Of a stretch of DNA of 64,000 nucleotides, positions 13,410 to 24,739 are shown piece by piece. Each line of letters begins with the position of its first letter. Position 1 is the stretch's first letter. Source of the DNA: Mytilus californianus (Eukaryota > Mollusca > Bivalvia > Mytilida > Mytilidae); assembly GCF_021869535.1 (NCBI RefSeq), contig NW_026262582.1, positions 59,532,851 through 59,596,850 of the forward strand, given 5' to 3'. The position numbers and the translations under genes are program-made. Under the pieces are notes generated by a model that was not told where the DNA came from, ran no database searches, and saw only the letters and a program-made list of their open reading frames with translations.

Positions 13410-15600
13410 GGAAGATGTGGTATGAGTGCCAATGAGACAACTCTCCATCCAAGTTACAAATTATAAAAGTAAACCATTAAAGGTCAAGGTACGACCTTCA
13501 ACACGGAGCATTGGCTCACACCGAACAGCAAGCTATAAAGGGCCCCAAAACACTACTAGTGTAAAACCATTCAAACGGAAAAACCAAAGGTCTAATCTGT
13601 ATAAAAACGAGAAACGAGAAAGACGTATGAACTACATAAACAGACCAAAACTACTGTAATCAGTCTCCTGACTTAGGACAGGTGCAAACATTTGCAGCGG
13701 GATTAAACGTTTTAATGGTACCAAACCTTCTCCTTTTTTTGAAACAATAGTATAACATCACAACATAGAAAAACACACTAAAAATATCAATTGGAAGGCT
13801 TAACTCAATCAAAAAACGTAAATTAACACACAATGAACGAATAAATTTGACCTGTGACACCTGAATGCAAATACACAGTTAATAAAAATTTACAAGGGAT
13901 GAATAATTAAAGTCAAAAGTAAATAAACAGGTTTAAACAAAGTTAAAGTATGATATCACTTTTGAAGAAACCTGCGTCATATTATACACAGGTAAATGAA
14001 AATAATTTTGTTGTTAAGTATACTTCTTCTTCTGTGTGTAGAAAATCTTCCGTTTAGGAATACCAAGAAATTTCTTTAATATCACTAAAACTAATCTAAA
14101 ACTTGGTACATATGGGGTGAATATCAACAATAAAAATATACAATTAGTGCTAGATAAAACTTCCTGTACAGGTCCAAGAACAGCATCTAAGAAAAAATGA
14201 AATAACGTTGATGTTCATAGTACGAAGAAGTGAAAATTTGTAGTAAATTAAATACCAAATAATCAAAACTGGTATATAGACAAGATCCATGTTAACATTA
14301 AATAACAAAAAAGCATTACAAATAGTATCAACAGGTCAAATAAAAAAGAAAGTACGATTTGAGAGTACTCGCAGTTACTGACAGCTAGTTAAAAGCCAAA
14401 ACAATTAATGATAAAAAATCATGCATCAGAGACTAAAATCAACTAAAATGCATCCCAGGGATTTAGTATTTTAACGTCATGAACAGTCAAAGAAGACATG
14501 ACTTGTGCAATGCCAAAAATAAATGTATCGACAGGTAGTATGATAGTTAGGAGTGACTTCTTTATCATGTTTATAAATAAGAATGAACGTGTGTGTGTCT
14601 CTATACATCCCGTTTGAAAAGAAAATTCAAATTTAGTTATGTTTTAATTTGCTAATGACAAAATCGATATTAGTGCCAATGTAAACTATATTCAGAGATC
14701 TAATTACAACATTGGTACGATAACCCTTACTAAAAAGTTTGTTTAAAGGTTCGATGAGTTTACACGGATCACATAATGATTTCCGCGCTTTAAGTACAAT
14801 ATTACCATAAAATTAAGGATGTGAAATACCATTTTTAATAAGTTTTCTACAGTTACAGCCAAATTTACTAATCAAATCTTTGTATCTATGAGAGAATTTA
14901 GTAAAAGTTTTAAGTAATTTATGGTAACGAAATCCCTGACTTAATAATTTACCAGTGATGCATTGATTACGTTCGTTAAAATCTATGACATCACTACACA
15001 CACGGGCATACCGAACGAGTTGGGATATATAAACAGCGTATGATGGAGCCAAAGGCACATCACCGTCTAAAAAACGAAAATTAACAATAGGGAATGAAAA
15101 ATCGTCTCTTTTGTCGTAAATTTTAGTATGGAGTTTCCCTTTAGAAATTGAAATGTCTAAATCTAGAAAAGGACAACTGCTGCTGTTTATGTTAGATTTA
15201 GTTAATGAAAGTTCTTTTGGGTAAATTTCGGTAGTATATTTAGAGAACTCTGAATTATTTAACGAAAAAACATCATCCAGATAACGGTAGGTATTGTTGA
15301 ATGTATCAACCAAATGTAACAATGATGTGTCTCTACTGAGTTTGGTCATAAATTGATACTCATAGCAATACAGGAATAAATCTGCTATCTAAGGGGCGCA
15401 TTTAGTGCCCATATGAATACCTACTACCTGACGATACACTTTATCCCCCGAAACGTTCATATATGTTATCTAGGAGAAAATTTAAAGCTTCAATCATATC
15501 CTCACATTTCCAGTAAGTGCATCTAGCATACTTTCTTTTTTCGTCACAGAAAAAGGCTTTAAATGTATGTACTCTTGTGGTTTTAACAGCAATGTTAAGA
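13410..15600 (-). mobile_element. Antisense reverse transcriptase retroelement, copy A
   Basis: Read on the minus strand, the reverse transcriptase lies at about 15560-14645. It is followed by a 3' region ending in a dispersed block at 13415-13680 that includes the complement of 'GTTGTCTCATTGGCACTCAT'. The same two parts occur at 24740-26900 and 42420-44470. The element pre-dates the tandem duplication, because it sits at the same relative place in both copies. No long terminal repeats were seen. Confidence 0.75.
14645..15560 (-). pseudogene. Reverse transcriptase with nonsense codon (copy A)
   Basis: A 178-codon open stretch (15349-14813) carries TYRYLDDVFSLNN (catalytic YLDD), IYPKELSLTKSN, CPFLDLDISI, TKIYDKRDDFSFPIVNF, PSYAVYISQLVRYARVC and KLLSQGFRYHKLLKTF. 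Upstream, IHMGTKCAP is followed by TAG (15389-15391), where copy B keeps leucine. Downstream, a frame change near 14812 interrupts the part matching the C-terminal end of copy B. It would have been an RNA-templated DNA polymerase; it is now broken. A Penelope-like or related non-LTR family is possible. Confidence 0.8.
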
Positions 15601-16039
15601 CAGAACACGTTAACCAAACCTTCCCATCTTTCAACTAATTCGAATAAATTACTGACATGTCAAGTCAAATACGTAAATATAAACATGATTATGGTTTCAT
15701 AATGAAATAATAACTGAAGATGTCAAAGAATATATTCATAATCCTGTATCGATAAAACTATATAACGATAACAATTTTTTGCTATTAATGGTTCTATCGA
15801 AAGCTTTTAAAAGGTAAACCATATTTTAAACCAAAGACCAATGTTAATGACATATATACAAAAAAGTTTTATTTCATGTTATGTTATAAGGTATATTAGG
15901 TTTTACAATAAAATATGTGTATCGTCCAACAGCATACGTATTAATAAACAACCAAATCTTGTGTAATACACGATTTTTATACAGATTAAAGAAAAGCAGA
16001 AAGTTGAACGAGAAAACTTGAATAACAATGCGAACAATT

Positions 16040-16240
16040 TGCAACTGAGATTACCCCCAGTTTTTGGTGGGGTTCGTGTTGCTCAGTGTTTGGTTTTCTA
16101 TGTTGTTTTGTGTACTGTTGTTTGTGTGTTTTTTGTTTTTTTTTAGCCACGGCGTTGTCAGTTTATTTACCTCTTATGAGTTTAAGTGTCTCTTTCATAT
16201 CCTTTGCCTCTCTTTTACAGAATAAAAATGTACTATGTTT
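16040..16240 (+). repeat. Dispersed repeat upstream of gene A
   Basis: This block contains 'GGGGTTCGTGTTGCTCAG', 'TGTGTACTGTTGTTTG' and 'GCCACGGCGTTGTCAGTTTA'. Related blocks occur at 27400-27580, 41890-42000 (+) and, reversed, at 58050-58205. It is non-coding. Confidence 0.6.
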
Positions 16241-16725
16241 AAGGAAAATTCTCAGACAGAACGTTTAAAAATTGTGACATAATCTGAAACTATAAGAAAT
16301 GTGCTTGATTGGTTTATAGCAGATGTATTGTCATCAATTAAGATACATGGTTGTAATAATTTTCAACCACTGACTTATTGTTGTTTATAAGAATATGTTT
16401 GTGTTTTGTGTTTCCGATGGTGTTTCCACATTTCTTTTCCAATACTCGAGCTGCCGTTAATCAATGTTGTTTCCAATTGTCATGGAAAATTGATAATGGG
16501 TAGAGTTATAAAGCTTTCAAATTATATATTTTACCAGTTTGTTTAAAAGGCAAAACTATATTCATTTAAATTTCCGTATATAATGAAAACTAATAAAAAA
16601 AACCAGTCTCAAGTGCTTGATATTTCAATGTATAACATTTGCGTTCTTGATGAAAAAGGGTATTTCCTGTTCAGACCTGGCTGTGTGACAATGTTAAGAC
16701 CTTAGCTGATAGGTGTTGTTTGAAA

Positions 16726-16823
16726 ATGTTTTCGCAGTTTCTTTTCTATATTAATGTGGCTGCATTATTATGTTTGGATCCAAAAGGAAACAACGTTTGT
16801 TCAAAATTCGTCAATTTTGAAAT
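16726..16823 (+). CDS. Gene A exon 1: signal peptide and NVC motif
   Basis: From ATG, the translation starts MFSQFLFYINVAALLC, a hydrophobic secretion signal, then LDPKGNNVCSKFVNFE. The donor is AT|GTACGT, phase 2. Only one silent change (GCA/GCG) separates it from the copy in gene B. Confidence 0.75.
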
Positions 16824-17102
16824 GTACGTACTTATGCATATTTGATATTTTGTTTCGTTTAATGTCTTGTCATAATTTGTTATTTATTTGCTAAGTGTCC
16901 CTAATTATTCATGTTTCATGTATGGTATATATGTTGCAGTTGAAACCATTGCATGATCTTGGTGTTAGCCATTAATAATCAGAAAAACATGTTATATATA
17001 ACCTGTATATCCTAAATAATATGTATAAAACGTATATTGATATAAGCTAATTTTTCATAGTTTTTATCTTTACTCTTGCAAACTTTTTTTCTCATTTTGT
17101 AG

Positions 17103-17176
17103 CAATCCAAAGAACGTAAAAGAACTTCCTTCGCAATGTTGTCCAGACTTCTACGAAAAGAATAACACGTGTCATC
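17103..17176 (+). CDS. Gene A exon 2: CCPDFYE exon
   Basis: The acceptor is TTTTTTTCTCATTTTGTAG and the donor is CATC|GTAAGT. The protein NPKNVKELPSQCCPDFYEK (then NNTCH) carries the double-cysteine motif typical of the end of EMI domains in MEGF-like proteins and an N-glycosylation sequon NNT. It starts in phase 2 and ends in phase 1. Confidence 0.82.
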
Positions 17177-17454
17177 GTAAGTGACTTTGTTAATTTCAAA
17201 TAAAGATAACTGCAAAGAGAGCCTCATTATCTATACATGTAGCTATAGCATGTAAAGGTTAACTATTTCTATTATTTCGAGAGTTGAGTCAACCATAAAA
17301 GCTCGAGCTTATTTCCAATACAGCAGATACAAATAAATTATGTTCAGCTCTGGAATATTGTATTATCATATTCATAATATTACCATCTGTTTAGTTAAGA
17401 TTTGACATACTCTTTTAATAGATTACCTAAGCTGTATTTCGCAAAACTTTTAGG

Positions 17455-17612
17455 AATTTTTGGTCCTCAATGCTCTTCAACTTCGTACTTTATTTGGCCT
17501 TTTTAACTTCTTTTGATTCGAGCGTCACTGATAAGTCTTTTGTAGACGAAAAGCGCATCTGACGCAAATACAAAATTTCAATCCTGGTATCTATGATGAG
17601 TTTATTTACTGC
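17455..17612 (+). repeat. SINE-like dispersed repeat (copy A)
   Basis: This repeat contains 'TCAATGCTCTTCAACTTCG', 'TTTATTTGGCCTTTTTAAC', 'GTCTTTTGTAGACGAAAAG' and 'TCCTGGTATCTATGATGAG'. Related copies occur at 28819, 53265, 60936 and 61268 (+) and 32598 (-). It lies in the intron between receptor exons 2 and 3. I associate it with bivalve SINEs; no tRNA-like head or clear tail was seen. Confidence 0.7.
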
Positions 17613-18385
17613 ATTTCTCTCGATTTGGTTTAAAAAGATCAATGCCCATTTATGTCTCGTATGAAATTAATGATTTGGGTCACCGGAAAGTTTATTTTGG
17701 TACTTTGATAATACCAGACGATAGCAATAAACCTCTTTGTTAAAGTTCGGTTTATTTATGGTTCTTACATCATTGTCATCACACGCCAGGAAGAATGAGT
17801 CAAACAGAGACAAGTCAGGGCAAATGTCAAATGATTTGTTAACCAATCCAAACATAATATTTTGCATTCATGAATAATTCACTTGATTGTTTTCAAGGCT
17901 CAAACATGAAGTGCAAATAAGTAATTTTTAACCAATCCCATCATAGTATTTGCATTCATGAATAATTAACTTGATTTTTTTCAAGGCTCAAATAAGTAAA
18001 AAACCATGTGTCATATTTGTTTTAATTTTCGAAAATGCAATTGAAATCGAATTACTTCAAATAACATGAACAATTCACTTTCCAAAATCATGATTGAATA
18101 TTTGAATACAGAACGTTTTAAAAAAAAATGCTTTAACAATTATAGCTGTCTTTCAAGAATTGCAATTGCAAGCAATGATATCATAGTGTTTTCCTTCAAT
18201 GATTTTTACTGACTGACCTTTTTATAGATAGTCAATACCAATCAGGATAAAACTAATTAAACCGCTGCATCATTGTTTAGACCTATATTAATAAGAAAAA
18301 AAGAAGCAGGGAGCAAGTTTCCTAATTACTGGTACTTATAATGCTTAACATCATCAAACAATGCTGTTTTCAATACAGACACAGC

Positions 18386-18478
18386 TCTTCGAAATTTTGT
18401 ATCATCAATGCTTTGCAAATTCGTACTTTATTTGGCCTTTTCAGATTGTTTGATTCGAGAGTCACTGGTCTTTTTTAG
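18386..18478 (+). repeat. Partial, diverged SINE-like copy
   Basis: It shares 'TTTGCAAATTCGTACTTTATTTGG', 'CTTTTCAGATTGTTTGATTCG' and 'GAGTCACTGGTCTTTT' type blocks with the longer copies. It is duplicated at 29752-29850. Confidence 0.6.
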
Positions 18479-18847
18479 GCGACATCTAGGGATTTAATCA
18501 GGTACAGATCATCGTAAAGAAAACGCCTAAGTAAACAAAATTTTGCAATAAGGAGCTGTGAAAAGATTATATTAACAGAGGAATAACTATGTGTTTGTTT
18601 ATCAATCTATCTATATCTATCAAATATTTATCATACAAATAGTTTCATTCGAAGTTCATATTATGCTTTCGATATCTACAAATATAACAAATTGCATCTG
18701 CCGTAGCAATATATTATAAATTTTGATTTTCATAATTAACTGTCATTTGATATTGATTTTTTCGCGTGGTAATCAGACAAGTACTAGTGTATATTGATTT
18801 CACTCAGAATATGCCTTTGATACGAATGCGTTTTTATATTATTGCAG

Positions 18848-19003
18848 CTTGTCCTGCAGGAACATACGGCAATAAGTGCGAGGAAAAATGTCAATTTAAA
18901 TATTACGGCATCCAGTGTAAGGAGATGTGTAACTGTTCGTATGGTTATATGTGCAACTCTGTACAAGGCTGCATCCGTAATAACACTAGGAACACTACAA
19001 ATC
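18848..19003 (+). CDS. Gene A exon 3: EGF-like module
   Basis: The acceptor is TTATTGCAG and the donor is AAATC|GTAAGTA; phase 1 on both sides. The cysteine pattern CPAGTYGNKCEEKC, YYGIQCKEMCNC, MCNSVQGC matches laminin-type EGF modules of scavenger/MEGF proteins. It ends with an asparagine- and threonine-rich stretch with N-x-T sequons. Compared with gene B it has Glu for Lys, Phe for Ser and lacks three codons. Confidence 0.82.
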
Positions 19004-19272
19004 GTAAGTACTAATGATGAAACAGTCACTCATTCAAATCTGTGGTCAGAATATTGATATAACTTGTACGCACCTAGCTAAAAATGTATTAACAATTGCA
19101 GCATTTTCCTGACTAAGTAAATTTATAATTCCGTACAATACTTTTAGGATGATATTAACACTGGTAAATTAACAAATCGCTAGTGTTTCTTTGGTTTTTG
19201 GGGTGATTTTGTGTCATAACTTGATATATCTTATCCTTTCTTCCAACTACTAATATAGTTTAACTAAAGACA

Positions 19273-19395
19273 TAGAAAGTCAAAGGATATGGAGTAAATG
19301 TACATGGAACAAAATCGCACACAATACAAAGAAAACATAGAAAATTATCAATGAACAGAGCTTTTATTCCTGTTCTTCATCTTGACAGTTGATGC
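19273..19395. other. Spacer at the duplication junction
   Basis: This sequence between the two duplicated units is a diverged match to 11605-11690 ('CAAAGGATATGG' and 'GCTTTTATTCCTGTTCTT' blocks). A dispersed repeat therefore sits at the breakpoint and could have mediated unequal crossing-over. That role is inferred. Confidence 0.45.
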
Positions 19396-20128
19396 ACTGC
19401 AATAACAAATCATGCTCAAGTACAATAAATTGCAATATTGCTGTATTATTTATGCAATACGCAAAAGACGGAAATTCAAACGTTATATACCGATTTACTT
19501 CTGAACAATATAAGATATCGTTTATTATTATTATTTTGAAAATGCTACGCATCATTTTGAAGCCTTAGTTTAACTGTAAACAAGTTATCATACTCTTGTA
19601 TGCAAGTATGTTCATGCATATTCATGTTCATACATCAATAAGGGAATATTTCACTGTAGTAGAAATTGTAAATATATTACAAATCCGTGCGAATGAAATG
19701 TAAAGAGATATGTACCTGACAAACCGTTTGCCAGTACGATGTGATATACGTTGAAAATTATCAAAATAAAAGAAAACGTCTGTCAAAATGGTTTAATCTC
19801 TTTTACGCATATCTACCATTTTAGACATAAAAGTACACCATCAAACAATTTGATTACACTTATTTGAACCGAATAAACAACATACAAAAGAATGTCGCCT
19901 TATAAAAATCAAAATCAGTATAAAAAATGGAGAGTATACGACGGGCAATCAAAAATTTTAAAATGCACTCAGCAAAAAAAGAAATGAACAGGTCGGGTTC
20001 AATCTGAAATGAAGTTAAAAATACATTTATTAATGAATGCAGATGATCAAATATTTATTTTAAGTACTAATACATGAAAGCATGAAATATAAATTCCATT
20101 ACGATCAATTTTGAAAATGTCTTGGTGT

Positions 20129-20652
20129 ATTATTGGTGATCTGAATTATAAAGGCTGAAGTGACGGAGTAGAAACAAAGGTATTTTACAGAAAGCTCATT
20201 TGTAAATAACCCGTGAACCTATATCATTTTAAAAGATTGGTATGAAACAGCCGATTGTCATTGCTATTGTGAAATACCTTTATGCTAAGATTGGACCTTG
20301 ATACCTGTAAAAACAGTATTGACCGTCCTTCGGCTGGAACATTTCAAACTGAAGTCACCGCAGAATTCAAGGTTCACAATAAGACAATGTCCAGCCATTG
20401 ACAATGATCATATCAAAATGGATCGCCCACAATTGCACTAGAAATGGAAAGTCTAGCATCCCTTCACGAACCCAAGACCTGTATATCCGGGTATTACATC
20501 TACGAAATCGAACAGTTACTGCTTTGACTATTGCTGCTGATTCTAAAGTGAAGGAAAAATATTTATTGGCTAGGACATTCTATAAGCTTTCTCGTGGTCG
20601 TTACTGTCATACATTGATTGTCTACGCTTTGACGAAATGGTATCGAAAGTAG
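20129..20652 (+). pseudogene. Tc1/mariner-like transposase relic (copy B)
   Basis: Duplicate of the relic at 10500-11023, with the same TRTQDLYIRVLHLRNRTVTAL core. The three residue differences from copy A (T/I, L/R, D/G) are all replacements, which argues against selection for function. Confidence 0.5.
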
Positions 20653-21176
20653 TTTAATACCTTAATACTTTAATACAGTTGTTTTCCATTCATTTGATGT
20701 GTTTGAGCTTTTGATTTTGCAATTAGAAAAGGGACTTTCCGTTTTCAATTTTCGTTTGAGTTATTTTTGTTATATATTTTTTAACTGCACAGGTAAATCA
20801 ATAAAAACATATATTGCAACGTTTATAAACGACCTTTTCTTGGATGTATTTGTACATTAAGACACCTTAACTAATTTGGTCAATGTAATTTAAGCACAAA
20901 CAATCAAAATTTTACCCCAAATAAATATTCAAAATTGTCCTCATATGCCTCAGAATATGTTGAATTTGTATTTGTCAGATATGTTTTACATATTTCGTCA
21001 TCAGATGAATTTTAATTTCACGAAATAATAGGGCCAATATTGACCAATCGTAAACTTACACCTTTGTATAGTCCACTGTGATGATTCATCTAAAACAAAA
21101 TTAAGACACAATACTACAGAATTTTACTTTGTACGACTTTGCCCCCAGCAGAGCTATAGAAAAACAGTACATTAAC

Positions 21177-21895
21177 GGGTGTTACACGGACACTTTTTAG
21201 ATGATACACGGACACTTTTTAGTTGTTACACGGACACTTTTTATGAATAGAATCACTCGTGCATGATCAGAGAGTTCATGGGCACTTTAAATTTCAATTA
21301 GATTTGAACTTTTTGTTTCACCGACATATTTCTTGTCTTTTTCATTAAAATATTTACATTGGCATAAATAACTATGTTTTTTTTCAAACAATTCCAGTAT
21401 ATTGCTATTCATATCAGTACACTAAGGGATTGACCATTCAACTTCAAAAGGGGAGTTATGTTTTTTCCTAAAAAAATATTCTGATCCCCAATTTTATGAG
21501 AAAAAAATATATTGTGGTCAATCAGATGACAAAATAATGTTCTGATTCCTGATTTTCCGAATACCGTATATAAAAGTGCTAATTTCGAAAAAAAAATATT
21601 TGAGTGATAGCGTTGATAAACTAAATCATTTTCTTACTCAGAAAAAAAAAACATACCCCCCTTTTGAAGCTAAATGGTCGGTCCGTAAATGTATTTTTTT
21701 TTCAATATATGGACATGAATAGTATTCTGGACAATGCTGAAAGTAAAGATATGCTGGTACCGACGTTTATATTTCAATAAAAAAGACAGGAAATATATAT
21801 AAAAAAATCAAATCTAATCAAAAGATAAAATCCCTATCAACTCACCAATGCACGATTGATCCTATGAATAAAAAGTGTCCGTGTAATACATGTTC
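21177..21895. mobile_element. Long palindromic fold-back element
   Basis: The left arm starts with three direct copies of 'TTACACGGACACTTTTTA'; the right arm ends with the reverse complement 'TAAAAAGTGTCCGTGTAATA' type sequence near 21870-21890. Inner blocks also pair. 'GACCATTCAACTTCAAAAGGGG' near 21432 pairs with 'CCCCTTTTGAAGCTAAATGGTC' near 21657, and 'TTTCTTGTCTTTTTCATTAAAAT' pairs with 'ATTTCAATAAAAAAGACAGGAAA'. The arms are imperfect. No coding frame. Confidence 0.75.
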
Positions 21896-22263
21896 AAATA
21901 GGCAGCAAATCTTGAAGAAAATCATTCAACTTATGTCACCAATTTTTGACGGTAAGCTGCGATTGGATCATATTGTGACACGTGTTTGATCCTGACCAAC
22001 ACTATTAGAGACATATATAAAAACGTATAAGATTAATTTTTTTTTTTAAATCCAAAATATATACCTATATATGGGTGATTTTAACAAGACAAAATCGATT
22101 TTTTCGTAGGAAATTCATTCTTTTTATATTGTTATTGAATTTATATATTTGGGAGCAAACGTACGATTTTTATTATTTTTTAAGGCGGAATGGGGGAATG
22201 GAATGACATATCCTGCATGTTTTCAACAAAAAAGAATCAAGCCTGTTTATTTTAAATTTATTT

Positions 22264-22293
22264 TACTCCCCCCCCCCCCCCCCCCCCACCCTT
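22264..22293. repeat. Poly-C tract
   Basis: A run of more than 20 C interrupted once by A near its end. It is a rare G/C homopolymer in AT-rich surroundings and prone to length errors. Confidence 0.9.
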
Positions 22294-22479
22294 TTCCGTT
22301 TTCCCCCAAATAAAAATCAAATGTTAGCTTGCTTACCTCTGAAATCTTTTTCATACATAACTTACTTGCGAAGATGCATTTTTAAAAGTCTCAAATGTAT
22401 ACGAAATTCATCTTTTACTTGACATGGTTCTTTTTTATGAAATTATTAGATTCTTCAATTTTTTTAGAAAAAACTATAG

Positions 22480-22821
22480 GCTGAAGGGAAGTGAAAAAAA
22501 TAATTTGTTTAAACTGTCTTACTGTAACTTACATTAACTGGTATATGGCCATTTAAGTTTCGAATCTGTTAAATTTTGATACCTCTTCTACATGCAAAAT
22601 GAATTACTTCTTTCTTGAAACGTCGTACAAGTCAGATACAAAACAAAGGTAACAAAAAACAGGCCGGAAACAAACTGCCGAATAGTTTTTCTGCACTCGT
22701 AGTCAGGTCAAGGTCCTCGGCTATCGCCTCGGACCTTCACCTGACTACTCGTGCAGAAAAACTATCCGGCAACGTTTGTTACCGGCCTGTTTCTTTGTTA
22801 CCTTTGTATTGTATCTAATAC
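22480..22821. mobile_element. Hairpin-ended non-autonomous element, copy 2
   Basis: It matches 6831-7144 from 'GGCTGAAGGGAAGTGA' through the terminal hairpin. Arms are at about 22634-22711 and 22738-22818, with a small loop 'GTCCTCGGCTATCGCCTCGG' that is itself self-complementary. Two copies with the same ends at unrelated sites support mobility. Confidence 0.78.
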
Positions 22822-24739
22822 CTAACACAGTCATTATGAAGTGTATGACGTACGACGTATCACAGTGTACTTAACTAATCTTGTTACTTTGAATATATTT
22901 CAATGTTGTTACATGTTAGAAACACAAAGGATATGGGTTATGCATCCATGACACAAAAAAACAAAAAAACAAACAAACAAAGAAACATCGCTTTTATTGC
23001 TGTTCTTTGCCCCTAAATCAACACGAAATAAACCTCTAACCTCACTGCAAGTTTGAGACAGCCAGGAACACCGGTTTGAGAGTAATTCTGTGCATAAAAG
23101 TTTTCGGAAAGACTTTGTAAGATGTAACACCACCAAATAGGGCCCGGTCAATAAGAACATACTAAAAAGTAGTACACATTTTAAAAAAAAATAGCCCCTA
23201 CGCATAGGTGTTAATATCAAACCGTGTAGAATATATTTTGGTTATTGAGGTGTCAAATGAAAGGTAAAGGTCCCGAAACTATTCCCCCTTGTGGTTCCAA
23301 AATATTATGATATCATATATACCATACCGGCGTCAAACGTGAACACTAGACATTAAACTGCGCTTCAAAATATAAATTTTGACAAAAAGAACATGTTTTA
23401 TGATAAATGTCTCATTGATGAAATCACATAATTCACATTTCAGGATAAAATACTGAACTTCACCAGACATTGTATTCAATAATGATATATTATGCAGTGA
23501 AATCAAACCATTGTTACAAACATCTGTTCTTATAAAATGTGCTTGATAGATAATTATGTATTGCTTTACATTTAAGAAATGTGTGGAACTTTATTCTGTC
23601 GATAATATGTATTTATCATGTTTATAATCTTGCATTGTACCAGGTAAAGCTTTTATCCGACTGTTCATGAAATCTCTTCTCAATTCAGGAGCCTCAGTTA
23701 GTGGCTGTCTTTCATATTTATTTCTAGTATTTTATTGCATTGAAATAAAAAAGAATCTAGATGTAGTATGATTGGAAATAAGAAAATTTTCCACCAGTGC
23801 TCATACAAGAAAAGGGCTAGACAAAATTGAGTACCGATAGCCATGTGCCACATGTCTCCATATGAATACAAATACTACTACAGAACGAATTACTGAAACC
23901 TAAAGTGGAAGCAATGAAATTCAGATTGAACTGGAATATATACATTTGACTGTAGACAGGGCATGAACTATCAGGTTTTCTGAAAATGTTTGTGAACAAT
24001 CCTGTCATTAAAAAAGACTTGAGTAGGCAGTTATATTTGTTACATGTCATAACGAACATTCGTGTATAAAACTTATCAAATACAACATTTGAAATTAGCA
24101 GGTACATTTCATGCTACATTGTATAAATGTGTATATACAATTGGTTTTGACCTTCACAACAACATTTTGTTGAGTTTGCTTTTGTCATTCAGTGTAATTC
24201 CTTACAAGCCATTAAGTTAAGGAGTCCTCTTCAAACAAATATTATTGCATTTGAGTGCATACTATCGTGCTCATGATATTTTTCAATAATTATGAACATA
24301 CAATTTTACCTAGCCTAGAGCGTCCGTGAAACCACTTAGTTTTATCAAATTAAGCTAAACATGCTTTTGATCATATACTGTATCTGTAATTGATGAAGAC
24401 ACACAGTTGAAATTGAGTTATCTTCCATTTACCATATAACATATCCACTAAAAAAACTGCGAATAGGTTGAATATCAATATACAACAGAATTGTATCCAT
24501 GACTGAAAAAGTAAAATCACAAAAATGCTGAACTCCGAGGAAAATTTAAAAAGAAAAGTCCCCAATCAAATGGCAAAATCAAAAGTTCAAACACATCAAA
24601 CGAATGGATAACAACTGTCATATTCCTGACTTGGTACAGGCATTTTCAGTAGGTTGCTAAGTTCATTAATATAACGATATATGTTTTGGGATATCTCAGT
24701 TGAGTAGCATAGTTGTTTTATTTAGTGTGTACATAGTAT

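Larger units (their letters stand above)
16726..19003 (+). pseudogene. Gene A: truncated EMI/EGF receptor gene (exons 1-3)
   Basis: Three exons join in frame: 16726-16823 (signal peptide plus NNVC), 17103-17176 (CCPDFYEKNNTCH) and 18848-19003 (CPAGTYGNKCEEKC...CNCSYGYMCNSVQGC). Exon 1 ends in phase 2 and exons 2 and 3 in phase 1, with consensus GT donors and AG acceptors. The linker and transmembrane exons present in gene B are absent, because the duplication ends in the following intron. It could be a remnant, yield a soluble protein by intron read-through, or splice into gene B. Exon 3 to exon 3 joining would be in frame (phase 1 to phase 1) and would add a second EGF module. It is broken as a stand-alone membrane protein; the called exons themselves contain no stop. 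Confidence 0.75.
9768..19272. repeat. Tandem segmental duplication, copy A (about 9.5 kb)
   Basis: Sequence from 'ACTGCAATAACAAATCATGC' at 9768 to about 19272 aligns base for base, with a few percent differences, to 19396-30645. Both copies contain, in order, a Tc1-like relic, an antisense reverse transcriptase element, and receptor exons 1, 2 and 3. Copy A lacks the 1693-bp insertion of copy B. The right breakpoint falls in the intron after receptor exon 3, so copy A has lost the linker and transmembrane exons. Confidence 0.93.
21129..22821. mobile_element. Composite insertion in duplication copy B
   Basis: These 1693 bp are absent at the matching point of copy A (11499/11500). They contain a long palindrome (21177-21895), a short low-complexity stretch with a poly-C run, and a complete hairpin-ended element (22480-22821). 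The hairpin element's right end coincides with the right insertion junction. No clear target-site duplication was seen at the outer ends, so it may have arrived in more than one step. Confidence 0.85.

Noticed and set aside
13426-13659. 77-codon basic frame beside the reverse transcriptase element
   Set aside because: It lies in the dispersed 3' repeat of the element; other copies do not keep the frame.
17667-17867. 66-codon minus-strand frame identical in both duplicates (also 29030-29230)
   Set aside because: Identity is explained by the near-identical patch; no motif, and it lies in a receptor intron.
18784-19029. Minus-strand 81-84-codon frames over receptor exon 3 (also 30148-30402)
   Set aside because: Shadows of the EGF exon on the opposite strand; the + strand has the cysteine pattern and splice sites.
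22615-22818. 67-codon frame in the hairpin element
   Set aside because: It reads through both hairpin arms, and the low-complexity basic/serine protein is a by-product of the inverted repeat.
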